A model generated the notes under the pieces. That model was not told the origin of the DNA, did no database searches, and saw only the letters and a list, made by a program, of their open reading frames with translations. Below, piece after piece: positions 8,303-16,724 of a DNA stretch of 64,000 nt. Source of the DNA: an uncultured Lachnospiraceae bacterium (GTDB taxonomy: Bacteria > Bacillota > Clostridia > Lachnospirales > Lachnospiraceae); contig CANDAG010000001.1 in NCBI GenBank assembly GCA_947382625.1, forward strand, positions 124,001-188,000, in the 5' to 3' direction. How positions within the stretch are numbered: the stretch's first letter is position 1; each line of letters begins with the position of its first letter. The position numbers and the translations under genes were made by a program.

Positions 8303-9721
8303 ATGTTTGTGGGAAGAGAAAAGGAGTTGGATGATCTCAATCGACTATATCATCAAGACCGTTTTCAGATGTTTGTTTTGTATGGACGCAGGCGGGTGGG
8401 AAAGACTACATTGCTCATCGAGTTTTGTAAAGATAAGGATCATATATTTTATTCAGCGGAGCAAAGCAATGATAAAAGGAACTTGGAAAAGTTTTCCCAG
8501 AATGTATTTGCGCATTATGGAGAGACGACGCTTGAACCCTTTTCCTCCTGGGAAAATGCATTAGAGTATATTGACAACAGGCAAAAGAACAGGAATCTTG
8601 TAATTGTATTGGATGAGTTTCCATATCTTGCCAATCAGGATAAAGCATTGCTTTCAAGGCTGCAGCACATGATCGATCACAGGTTGCAGTATGGGAGATT
8701 GTTCCTTGTGCTGTGCGGAAGCTATATGGGCTTTATGGAAAAGGACGTGCTTGGAGAAAAAAGCCCGATTTTTGGACGCCGTACCGGGCAGCTTCGAATG
8801 AAGCCTTTTGATTATCGTTTGAGCTGTCAGTTCCTGAAGAATTACAGCAGGGAAGACCAGCTGATGCTTTACGGCGCATTTGGCGGGACTCCTTTGTATT
8901 TGCAGCAAATTGATAACCATGTGTCTGTGGAAGAGAATATAAAGAGGCTTGTTTTGGAACCGACAGGCTACCTGTACGAAGAGCCGCATCTTCTGCTTGG
9001 CCAGGAGATTCAGGAGCCGGGTATCTATAATGCAATTATTGAGGCGATCGCATCAGGGGCTTCAAAATCGAATGAGATTGCGTCCAGAACCGGGGAAGAA
9101 TCGTCTAAGTGCCTGAAGTATATCAATACCCTGATCGAGCTTGGGATCCTCCATAGGGAGGTGCCATTTGGAGAAAAGAAATCTTCCAGAAAGACGATAT
9201 ACCGTATATCGGATTTTATGTTCCGGTTTTGGTATAGATATGTGGCGGCCAATAGGACCCTTTTGGAAACAGGCGCACAGAATATTGTCTGGGACAGACG
9301 CATCCGGCCGGATTATAGCAATTATATGGGCCTGGTGTTCGAGCAGGTCTGTAAGGATTATCTCCTGATCCAAAATGTGCGTGGAAAGCTCCCGATTTTG
9401 TTTACCGCCATTGGCCGGTGGTGGGGAACTGACACAGGGACAAGGCAGCAGGTGGAAATAGATCTGGTTGCAAAAGATGGGAATGACTATCTGATCTGTG
9501 AATGTAAATGGAGAAATGAGCTCCTGAATTACGGAGTTCTCGAAGGATTGAAGAAAAAAGCAGATGCATATTCGAACAATCGGGGTAAGACATATTACGT
9601 TCTGCTTTCGAAATCGGGTTTTACACAGGCAGTGAAAGAGGAAGCGGAGAAGGACAGGACGATATTGCTTGTAACACTGGATGATATTTTTGAACCTGTG
9701 GACGGGAATAGTAACTTTTAG
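8303..9721 (+). CDS. ATPase of the archaeal-ATPase/DUF234 type with nuclease-like C-terminus
   Basis: About 472 residues. The ATG at 8303 is chosen because AGGAG at 8291-8295 is 7 bases upstream. Walker A is GRRRVGKTT near the N-terminus and Walker B is LVIVLDEFPYL. A winged-helix-like middle precedes a DUF234-type C-terminus with VEIDLVAKDG and LICECKWR, the spacing of a PD-(D/E)XK nuclease core. The biological role of this family is not established; defence, DNA repair and housekeeping of mobile DNA have all been suggested by context. It stands alone with its own promoter and palindrome. Four more ATPase/nuclease-like genes occur in the window. Confidence 0.8.
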   Translation: MFVGREKELDDLNRLYHQDRFQMFVLYGRRRVGKTTLLIEFCKDKDHIFYSAEQSNDKRNLEKFSQNVFAHYGETTLEPFSSWENALEYIDNRQKNRNLVIVLDEFPYLANQDKALLSRLQHMIDHRLQYGRLFLVLCGSYMGFMEKDVLGEKSPIFGRRTGQLRMKPFDYRLSCQFLKNYSREDQLMLYGAFGGTPLYLQQIDNHVSVEENIKRLVLEPTGYLYEEPHLLLGQEIQEPGIYNAIIEAIASGASKSNEIASRTGEESSKCLKYINTLIELGILHREVPFGEKKSSRKTIYRISDFMFRFWYRYVAANRTLLETGAQNIVWDRRIRPDYSNYMGLVFEQVCKDYLLIQNVRGKLPILFTAIGRWWGTDTGTRQQVEIDLVAKDGNDYLICECKWRNELLNYGVLEGLKKKADAYSNNRGKTYYVLLSKSGFTQAVKEEAEKDRTILLVTLDDIFEPVDGNSNF

Positions 9722-9724
9722 ATC

Positions 9725-9838
9725 ATGGTAAAATGTATTGCTGATGCTCGCAAGGATTATGGAGCCTACAATATGGGAATCGATCAATTTTATATGAGTA
9801 TTGTTCATTGTAACAGAAAAGCCGACAAGGTAGACTGA
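9725..9838 (+). pseudogene. Remnant of a RelB-like antitoxin tail
   Basis: A 37-codon open frame whose beginning (CIADARKDYG) and DNA (GCTGATG..CGCAAGGATTAT) resemble the tail of the antitoxin at 647-964 (VFADVRKDYL). The N-terminal DNA-binding part is missing and the rest of the frame has no recognisable relation. It is probably a leftover of a deleted antitoxin gene. Confidence 0.4.
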
Positions 9839-9865
9839 TAAAAAAGGAGAGAGGAGTTATAGGCC

Positions 9866-11407
9866 ATGAAATATCAGAATCCGATCATAACCGGATTTTA
9901 TCCTGATCCCAGTATCTGCAGGGTGGGAGAGGATTATTATCTGGTAAACAGTACTTTTGAGTTTTTCCCGGGAGTGGTGATATCCCACAGCAGGGATCTG
10001 GTGCATTGGAAGCAGATCGGTCACTGCATCAGCAGGAATGCTCAATTGAAGTTACACGAAGGAACTATGAATAATACAGGGATTTTTGCGCCTACGATCA
10101 GATTCCACGATGGGATTTTTTATATGGTTGTTACCAATGTGTCGGATCATTCCGAAGGGAGCGGGAATTTTTATGTGTGGACGAAGGATCCGGCCGGGGA
10201 ATGGTCAGATCCTGTATTCCTGAATACACCGGGGATTGACCCATCGTTTTTCTTTGATGATGATGGAAAGGCTTATTATATGGGAACAGGCAACCCGGAA
10301 ATTTATTTGAGGGAGATTGACCTTGAAAAAGGAGAGCTGACAGGAGAAACCATAAAGCTGTGGGCAGGAACAGGCGGCGCTTATCCGGAAGGACCTCATT
10401 TGTATAAGAAAAATGGCTGGTATTACCTGTTGATCTCAGAGGGAGGCACAGAACGATGCCATATGTTGACGATGGCTCGCAGCAGGGAATTAGAAGGGCC
10501 ATATGAACCCTGTCCGGATAATCCTGTGATGACGAATAGAAGCTTACGTTTGCCGATCGAGTCGGTGGGGCATGCAGATTTGGTGGAGGATGCAAACGGA
10601 AATTGGTGGGCGGTTTGTTTGGGAACCAGACCATTTGGTTATCCGCCCAGACATAATCTGGGGCGTGAGACGATGCTGGTGCCGGTGGATTGGAGCGGCG
10701 AATGGCCGGTCTTTGGAGATCATGGGAAGGTATTGGAGGAGTTTGAGACGGATAAACTGCTGGGAGCAGCTAAGGAAACAGATGCTTCCGAAAATTCTTA
10801 TTTCGATGATTTTTCTTCCGAAAGGCTGGATTTGGGATGGAATTATATTTACAACCCGGATTGGAACCTATATGAAAAAAAGGCGAAGGGGATTTGTCTT
10901 TATGGAAATGAAAGGTCATTAAAGGATCCGGAGGTGATCGCCTGGATAGGCAGACGACAGAAGCATCATCTGAGTGAGACAAAGGTGACATTGGAATTCC
11001 CTTGCTGTCAGGAAGGGGAAGAAGCGGGGCTGACTATTTTTATGAATAACAGACATCACTATGAGGCTGCATTGGTTTGCAGGGAAGGCCGGAGAAAGCT
11101 GGTTTTCAAAAGACAGATCGGCTCTCTTGAAAAAGTGGAATACGAGCAGGATTGCGTTGGAGAGAAGATCACCTTAAAACTGGAGTCAGATTTGGATTTT
11201 TACCGTTTCAGCTATCTGAATAACGATGGGCTGTGGGATAAGATCGGGGAAGGAGAGGTTCAGTATCTGACCACAGAGGTTGGCGGACATTTTACCGGAA
11301 ATTATATTGGACTTTATAGCTGCGGAAACGGACAGAAATGCCGGAGCGGGGCAGTGTTTACGGATTTTTCCTATAAGGGAAGAAAAACGGGGGAATTTTT
11401 AAAATAG
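9866..11407 (+). CDS. GH43 beta-xylosidase/alpha-arabinofuranosidase
   Basis: 513 residues, no signal peptide, so cytoplasmic. A five-bladed beta-propeller starts at residue 1 (NPIITGFYPDPSIC carries the catalytic base Asp). GIDPSFFFDDDGKAYYM gives the pKa-modulating Asp and EGPHLY the general acid Glu. A C-terminal beta-sandwich (about residue 310 on) is the GH43_C2 type seen in xylosidases such as XynB. It would split short xylo- or arabinoxylo-oligosaccharides to monomers. AAAAAGGAGAGAGG precedes the start. Its position between the GH31 gene and cassette 2 supports a role in hemicellulose use. The exact choice between xylosidase and arabinofuranosidase is open. Confidence 0.9.
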   Translation: MKYQNPIITGFYPDPSICRVGEDYYLVNSTFEFFPGVVISHSRDLVHWKQIGHCISRNAQLKLHEGTMNNTGIFAPTIRFHDGIFYMVVTNVSDHSEGSGNFYVWTKDPAGEWSDPVFLNTPGIDPSFFFDDDGKAYYMGTGNPEIYLREIDLEKGELTGETIKLWAGTGGAYPEGPHLYKKNGWYYLLISEGGTERCHMLTMARSRELEGPYEPCPDNPVMTNRSLRLPIESVGHADLVEDANGNWWAVCLGTRPFGYPPRHNLGRETMLVPVDWSGEWPVFGDHGKVLEEFETDKLLGAAKETDASENSYFDDFSSERLDLGWNYIYNPDWNLYEKKAKGICLYGNERSLKDPEVIAWIGRRQKHHLSETKVTLEFPCCQEGEEAGLTIFMNNRHHYEAALVCREGRRKLVFKRQIGSLEKVEYEQDCVGEKITLKLESDLDFYRFSYLNNDGLWDKIGEGEVQYLTTEVGGHFTGNYIGLYSCGNGQKCRSGAVFTDFSYKGRKTGEFLK

Positions 11408-11422
11408 ACTTATAAAGCAGAG

Positions 11423-11448
11423 AAAGGGAGCATTCATTTGCTCCCTTT
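11423..11448 (+). terminator. Stem-loop after GH43
   Basis: AAAGGGAG / CTCCCTTT with a 10-base loop (11423-11430, 11441-11448). The T run is short, so termination may be weak. A REP-like unit follows at once. Confidence 0.6.
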
Positions 11449-11451
11449 AGT

Positions 11452-11492
11452 TGACATAAGGACAGTTCGCGAAGCGTGCTGTCCGTTGTTTA
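11452..11492. repeat. REP-like palindromic unit, GGAC subfamily
   Basis: GGACAG (11460-11465) pairs with CTGTCC (11479-11484) around the core TTCGCGAAGCG. The same design recurs at 48303-48346, and the same core recurs at 25394, 37126, 42472 and 42505. Confidence 0.6.
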
Positions 11493-11502
11493 TCCTCTGT
11501 TT

Positions 11503-12366
11503 TTAATGATCATACATCAGCCGCTTTGCAAAGGTATTGCGGTATTCCGTGGGCGTAAGACCGGTAATAGATTTATATAAGCGTGAAAAATTATGACTGT
11601 CAGAAAAGCCAAGCTCCTTGGATATTTCCGAAATCGGCAGGTTGGTGTCTGTAAGCAGGGAGTTGGCAATATCCACCTTCTGGCTGATGATGAACTCTTT
11701 TAAGGTAGTGCCGTGTGTTTTGGCAAACTTATGGGAAAGATATTTCGGATTGTATCCAAAATGAGCCGCAATCTCTGTGATCGTAAGAGATTTATGGATA
11801 TTCTGCTTTATGTAATTGATGATATCATAATCTATTTGCTTGATGCCCGATGCATGGCCGGAAAATTTATATAAACTGAGCTGTCCGTAAAGCTCCGTAA
11901 TAACATTGGTGGTCATTGTGTTGATGCTGACCAGAGGGTAGTTGTTTTTTACGATATCCTGGAGCTGTTTCATAAGTACGATCAGCTTTTCAGCTTTAGG
12001 GACGGTTCCTGTCTGTGGAAGTGCAAAGTAATTACTGTAAAGACCGTCCGGTGCCTGCTGGTCGCCGTCCGGGGATATGGTTGCAAAGTTTTGCGGGATG
12101 GAAAAATGAAGCCAGTAAAATGCGCAATAGGAGGTTTTGTAGCCATCACGGTATCCGTCGGAAGGAGGCAGGATCAGGTATTCTCCTTCCTGTACTGCAA
12201 AGTTCTCGTTATTGTAGGAGACATATAAGGTTCCTTCGGTCATTACAAAAAGCTCGTACTCATAAAGATGAGCATGATCATGCTTCCATTGTGGAGAAGG
12301 AGCCTTTAATTTGCCGGTCAATACATAAGAAAAGATCTGGTGGGAAGGGAAATATAATGTGTTCAT
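11503..12366 (-). CDS. AraC-family transcriptional regulator
   Basis: 287 residues with an N-terminal cupin sensor (HDHAHLYEYELFVMTEGTLY, residues about 28-95) and a C-terminal AraC helix-turn-helix (IKQNIHKSLTITEIAAHFGY through ITGLTPTEYRNTF). It is divergent from cassette 2, whose binding-protein gene starts 475 bases away, so it probably controls that transporter and perhaps the GH43 gene behind it. On its own strand a TTGACA box lies about 45 bases upstream of the start, but no good -10 box is at the matching distance, as is common for activated promoters. Confidence 0.9.
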   Translation of the reverse strand: MNTLYFPSHQIFSYVLTGKLKAPSPQWKHDHAHLYEYELFVMTEGTLYVSYNNENFAVQEGEYLILPPSDGYRDGYKTSYCAFYWLHFSIPQNFATISPDGDQQAPDGLYSNYFALPQTGTVPKAEKLIVLMKQLQDIVKNNYPLVSINTMTTNVITELYGQLSLYKFSGHASGIKQIDYDIINYIKQNIHKSLTITEIAAHFGYNPKYLSHKFAKTHGTTLKEFIISQKVDIANSLLTDTNLPISEISKELGFSDSHNFSRLYKSITGLTPTEYRNTFAKRLMYDH

Positions 12367-12841
12367 ACGTTAAAACCTGTATTTTGGACTACAATACGTT
12401 TGAATGATGTCAATTTATCGCCTCGATTTTCTCGTTACAACGCTGAAAGGTTTCTTTTGGAGTTTCTGCCGGAAATGTATATTTTGGAAGTGAAATGGAA
12501 AGTTCACTTGTAAAAAATTACATTTTCTGGTATGTAGCTTATGATAATGTCGAATCGGGAGTTATACAACGGAAAAAAGGACAGAAAAAGTGTATAAAAG
12601 ACAGCAATTCTACGGGATGGTGTAAAAAGGTAAACATCTGACACGAAAGCTGACCTTTTGATATTTCTAATAAATATAAAAGATGATATAGTAATTTCTA
12701 GTCATAATGCATCATCTCAAAGGAAATTCACTGGGTAAAATAGATAAAATGATGAAAAATAACCTCTGGACAAAGAGGTTATATGAATTTTCTGACAAAC
12801 GAAGGATGCAGGTGACAAAAATCGAAAGGAAGGGTAAATGT
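12367..12841. other. 475-base divergent regulatory gap
   Basis: This gap lies between the araC-like gene and cassette 2. An ATTACA / TATGAT pair with 17-base spacing near 12518-12546 is a tentative promoter toward the transporter. The open frame that runs upstream of the lipoprotein start is not thought to be coding. Nothing else was recognised. Confidence 0.3.
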
Positions 12842-14554
12842 ATGAAAAAGAAAGTTTTGGCAATGCTGCTTTCTGCCGCAATGATCGCTTCTATGCTGGT
12901 CGGCTGCGGAGGCAGTGGCGCAACACAGAGCGATTCTTCGAGCTCTGATGCAGCAGCTTCTGAGGATGCGTCAGGAGAAACTGCTGATGGGGCATCTGAC
13001 GATGCGGCAGCTTCTGACAGTCAGGCAGCAAATAACGGAGAGACTGTGAAGCTTACAGGTCTTGCAATCTTACATCCGCTGACCCAGGATATCAGCGAGA
13101 TGGAATATGTGAAGGAAATTGAAGCGGAGGCAGGGGTTGAGATCGAATGGGAGATCATCCGTGCCGACTGGGATCAGGTGAAATCCACCCGTTTCGCATC
13201 CGGCGATATTCCGGATCTTTTATTCAATGCAACAACCAATGCAGACTATCAGACTTATAAGGGATTGTTCCTTGAGCTGACTCCTTATATCACAGAGGAG
13301 CTGACCCCCAACATCGTAACGATGTTTGAGGAAGAACCTGATACCAAGGCTCTTGCTACCACACTTGAAGGTGAGATCTACGCTGCTCCTAAGTTCCAGG
13401 GTAAATGGCCGGATACCAATACCGTTATGTTCATCAATCAGCAGTGGCTGGATAATTTAGGTCTGGAAATGCCTACCACCTTCTCTGAATTGAAGGATGT
13501 GCTTATTGCATTCAAGGAGCAGGATGCCAATGGCAACGGTGATGCTTCCGATGAAGTACCCCTTGATTTCAACGGCTGGTTTGGCAGTGCTTACTCCCTG
13601 CCCGGCGCATGGATGGGCGGCATGGGGATCCAGCTGACCAATCAGGCTCGTAACGGCTATTTCGCAGAAGGCGGAGAGGTTAAGAACTATGCCGTAGACG
13701 AGAGATACAAGTTGTTTATGAAATATGTTGCCGACCTGTATGCAAACGGGGTCATCAATACCAATGCAGTAACCAATGACTATTCCATGTTCCAGTCTCT
13801 CTCCAGAGGAAATGAAGCAGGAGATGCCATGGTAGGCGTTGTTCCCGGATGGGAAGAGACCGACAAGTTCGGCCCCGAGCTTTACTCCCAGTATGTAGCC
13901 CTTCCTCCATTGGATTATGACATCGACTGCGAGGCAGGTACATATGATACCAGATGGAAACATGATTTCTCCGATCTGAACATGTCCGCAAACCGTGTGG
14001 CAGTAAAAGCAGATTGTGCAAACCCTGAAGCAGCAATGCGTTTTATCGACAGATTCTACGATCAGACCCACAGTGTAGAGGTTCTGTTTGGTGGTATTGC
14101 AGATGGCAATCTGGAGAAGACAGGTGACAACAGCTATCAGGTTCTTGATCCTCCGGCAGAAGCTAACACAGACCCCGGTACCTGGAAATGGACCAGCACA
14201 TTTGCTGATAACGGTCCTATGTATATCAGAAGAGCTTCCGAGGTTAATATGCCTCAGGATATGACAAATGCTACCAATGAGCGTAAAGCATATGCCGATG
14301 CACTGGCTAAGGCTACTACAGAGGATATGTATCCTGATATGTTCATGAAGTATTCCTCAGAGGATGAGAACAACATGGCACTTCTGCAGGCTAATATTGA
14401 TAATGTGATCAATAACCAGTGGGCAGTATGGATGGTAGGAGAACAAGATATCGACTCCACATGGGATGCCTATGTACAGAGCGTATATGATGCCGGACTT
14501 CAGGAGGTTTTAGATATCCGTCAGGCAGCTTTCGATACCTACCTTGGAAAATAA
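12842..14554 (+). CDS. Extracellular sugar-binding lipoprotein (cassette 2)
   Basis: 570 residues. An open frame extends 45 codons upstream, but the ATG at 12842 follows a GGAAGGG site and opens directly with a lipoprotein signal, lipobox MLVGC (Cys22). A Ser/Ala/Asp-rich linker leads to the binding fold. The mature part matches the cassette 1 lipoprotein at 4180 almost throughout, with differences clustered around the GNGDASDEVPLDFNGWF loop, where one copy has a short insertion. The two transporters may therefore carry related but not identical oligosaccharides. Unlike cassette 1, the binding protein is encoded first, and a terminator at 14580 separates it from the permeases, which should keep it in excess. 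Confidence 0.92.
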   Translation: MKKKVLAMLLSAAMIASMLVGCGGSGATQSDSSSSDAAASEDASGETADGASDDAAASDSQAANNGETVKLTGLAILHPLTQDISEMEYVKEIEAEAGVEIEWEIIRADWDQVKSTRFASGDIPDLLFNATTNADYQTYKGLFLELTPYITEELTPNIVTMFEEEPDTKALATTLEGEIYAAPKFQGKWPDTNTVMFINQQWLDNLGLEMPTTFSELKDVLIAFKEQDANGNGDASDEVPLDFNGWFGSAYSLPGAWMGGMGIQLTNQARNGYFAEGGEVKNYAVDERYKLFMKYVADLYANGVINTNAVTNDYSMFQSLSRGNEAGDAMVGVVPGWEETDKFGPELYSQYVALPPLDYDIDCEAGTYDTRWKHDFSDLNMSANRVAVKADCANPEAAMRFIDRFYDQTHSVEVLFGGIADGNLEKTGDNSYQVLDPPAEANTDPGTWKWTSTFADNGPMYIRRASEVNMPQDMTNATNERKAYADALAKATTEDMYPDMFMKYSSEDENNMALLQANIDNVINNQWAVWMVGEQDIDSTWDAYVQSVYDAGLQEVLDIRQAAFDTYLGK

Positions 14555-14579
14555 AGTAAATAAATGAAATGAAAGAGGG

Positions 14580-14615
14580 GCGGTAGGATGCAAAGGCGTC
14601 CTGCCGCTTTTTTAA
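14580..14615 (+). terminator. Intra-operon terminator after binding-protein gene
   Basis: GCGGTAGGATGC opposite GCGTCCTGCCGC (pairing with G-U) followed by TTTTTT. It sits between the lipoprotein and permease genes and would give partial termination. Confidence 0.8.
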
Positions 14616-14674
14616 CATGAGGATAGGGTGCGAAGTGAGCGTACCCATGTTGGTACGGGAAAGGAAAAATAATT

Positions 14675-15631
14675 ATGGCAAAGGCAAAAAAAGTGCAGGC
14701 TTCAGGTAATAAGAGCTTTGGATTCAGGGCCGGAAAATACCTGTCGCATACATGGCAGCTGTGGGTAATGCTGCTGCCGGCAGTTGTATATATCTTTATT
14801 TTTTGCTACATCCCGATGTACGGTGTTCAGCTGGCTTTCAGGGAATATAGCTTTGCGACCGGGATCACGGGAGGTAAATGGGTTGGCTTCAAGTATTTTG
14901 AACAGTATTTTACAAGTAATATGTTCTGGCCTACCTTGCGGAATACTTTTGTACTGTCCTTCTTCAGTATTGTTGTAGGATTCCCCGCACCCATTATTCT
15001 GGCGATGATCATTAACCAGCTTCGCCACAAGAAATGGAAACGTGTGGTACAGACCACCGTTTATATCCCCTATTTCATTTCTGTTGTGGTTATGGTTTCC
15101 ATGATCCAGGTACTCTTTATGAATGATAAGGGTGTGATCGGCAATTTCTTAAAGCAGATCGGGTTAGTAGCCCAGACCACCAACATTGTAGGAAGCGCCT
15201 CTACTTTTGTACCGCTATATGTACTTACCGGCGTCTGGCAGTCCATGGGCTGGAACAGTATTATTTACATCGCAGCGCTCTCTTCTGTAGATACACAGCT
15301 TTATGATGCATGTAAGATTGACGGGGCCAACAGGTGGCAGACCATGTGGAATATTGACTTCCCGGCCATCCTGCCTACGGTAATGATCCTGCTGATCATG
15401 AATATGGGAAATGTTTTAAACGTTGGTTTCGACAAGGCATTCCTGATGCAGAACGACTTAAACCGAAGCGCCTCACAGGTTATTTCCACCTATGTATATC
15501 AGGTAGGTATTAAGTCCTCGCAGTTCTCCTTCGGTACTGCAGTTGGCCTGTTTAATACGGTTGTAAACTTTGTGTTCCTGATGGTAACCAACTGGATCTC
15601 CAAGCGGAGCACCGGAACCGGATTGTTATAA
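14675..15631 (+). CDS. CUT1 sugar ABC transporter permease, LplB type (cassette 2)
   Basis: 318-residue permease, paralogue of the product of 2190-3128, with the same first helix (WQLWVMLLPAVVYIFIFCYI) and the same EAA loop (YDACKIDGANRWQTMWNIDF). The N-terminus carries a slightly longer Lys-rich segment. It follows the binding-protein gene after a terminator and overlaps no other gene. It works with the permease at 15645. Confidence 0.93.
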   Translation: MAKAKKVQASGNKSFGFRAGKYLSHTWQLWVMLLPAVVYIFIFCYIPMYGVQLAFREYSFATGITGGKWVGFKYFEQYFTSNMFWPTLRNTFVLSFFSIVVGFPAPIILAMIINQLRHKKWKRVVQTTVYIPYFISVVVMVSMIQVLFMNDKGVIGNFLKQIGLVAQTTNIVGSASTFVPLYVLTGVWQSMGWNSIIYIAALSSVDTQLYDACKIDGANRWQTMWNIDFPAILPTVMILLIMNMGNVLNVGFDKAFLMQNDLNRSASQVISTYVYQVGIKSSQFSFGTAVGLFNTVVNFVFLMVTNWISKRSTGTGLL

Positions 15632-15644
15632 GGGGGGAAAGAAG

Positions 15645-16562
15645 ATGGCAAATACAAAAATGAAATCCTCTGATACATTCATGAAATCGTCCAGCATGGC
15701 GGATAAAATATTCGGGGCAGCGGTGATCCTCCTGAGTATTCTGATCTTTGTGATCATTGTGTACCCGCTGTGGTTTGTGGTGATCGCGTCCATCAGTAAC
15801 TCCAACCTGGTAAACCAGGGTCTGGTCACATTCTGGCCCAAGGATATCCGTTTTTACGGATATGAGCAGGTTTTTCAGGACAGCCGTATCTGGACGGGAT
15901 ATATGAATACTATTATTTATGTGGTGGTTGGAACCGTTTTGAATATGGTAGTGACTATGCCTGCTGCCTATGCCCTTTCCCGCAGGGACTTTAAACAGCG
16001 CAACGGCATTATGATGTACTTTGTGTTCACCATGTATTTTTCAGGCGGTCTTGTTCCCCTGTATATGACGATCAGTTCCCTGCATCTGATCTCTACCAAG
16101 ACGATCCTGATCATCATCGTGGCGGTCAATACCTATAATCTCATCATTGCCCGTACATTTATTGCAAACTCCATACCGGAGGATCTCTACGAGGCGGCGG
16201 TATTAGACGGATGCTCTCACTTTAATTATTTTATCAAGGTGGTCCTTCCACTTTCCAAAGCTGTGATCTCCGTATTGGTCCTGTATTATGCGGTATTCCA
16301 CTGGAATGATTATTTCAATGCACTCATGTTTAACAGTAACTCCGACCATGCACCGCTGCAGATCGTGCTGCGCGAGATTCTGCTTCTGAACCAGGCATTC
16401 TCAAGCGGCAGCGGCGGCGTACAGGGTGGTTATGGCCAGTCATCAGCAGACCAGGTGAAATATGCGATCATTATCGTATCCACCGTGCCGATCCTGTGTG
16501 TATATCCTTTTATCCAGAAGTATTTTGAAAAGGGTGTTATGATCGGAGCCGTAAAAGGCTGA
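15645..16562 (+). CDS. CUT1 sugar ABC transporter permease, YtcP type (cassette 2)
   Basis: 305-residue permease with a GGGGGGAAAG ribosome site, starting 13 bases after its partner. The EAA loop PEDLYEAAVLDGCSHFNYF and the end KYFEKGVMIGAVKG match the cassette 1 copy. No ATPase is nearby, so the shared-ATPase inference applies here too. A strong terminator and a long palindrome follow. Confidence 0.93.
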   Translation: MANTKMKSSDTFMKSSSMADKIFGAAVILLSILIFVIIVYPLWFVVIASISNSNLVNQGLVTFWPKDIRFYGYEQVFQDSRIWTGYMNTIIYVVVGTVLNMVVTMPAAYALSRRDFKQRNGIMMYFVFTMYFSGGLVPLYMTISSLHLISTKTILIIIVAVNTYNLIIARTFIANSIPEDLYEAAVLDGCSHFNYFIKVVLPLSKAVISVLVLYYAVFHWNDYFNALMFNSNSDHAPLQIVLREILLLNQAFSSGSGGVQGGYGQSSADQVKYAIIIVSTVPILCVYPFIQKYFEKGVMIGAVKG

Positions 16563-16580
16563 TCTGTTATTGCCGATATT

Positions 16581-16637
16581 AATCCAGGATACCGTGGGAT
16601 CCTTTCAGGGTCCAAAATGGTGTCCTGGATTTTTTTG
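16581..16637 (+). terminator. Terminator of cassette 2
   Basis: Stem AATCCAGGATACC opposite GGTGTCCTGGATT (one wobble) with a run of seven T. The loop is about 25 bases long. Confidence 0.8.
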
Positions 16638-16657
16638 AGCTGTGATATGATAGAACA

Positions 16658-16693
16658 TATAGTGAACGACAAAATAATTTGTCGTTCACTATA
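16658..16693. repeat. Long perfect palindrome, TATAGTGAACGAC family
   Basis: Arms of 16 bases, TATAGTGAACGACAAA at 16658-16673 and its exact complement at 16678-16693, with a 4-base centre. Near copies lie at 41466-41501 and 62120-62159, and a half copy near 62913. Confidence 0.75.
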
Positions 16694-16724
16694 AATATAG
16701 GATGAGCCTGAATGAGGAGAAAGG

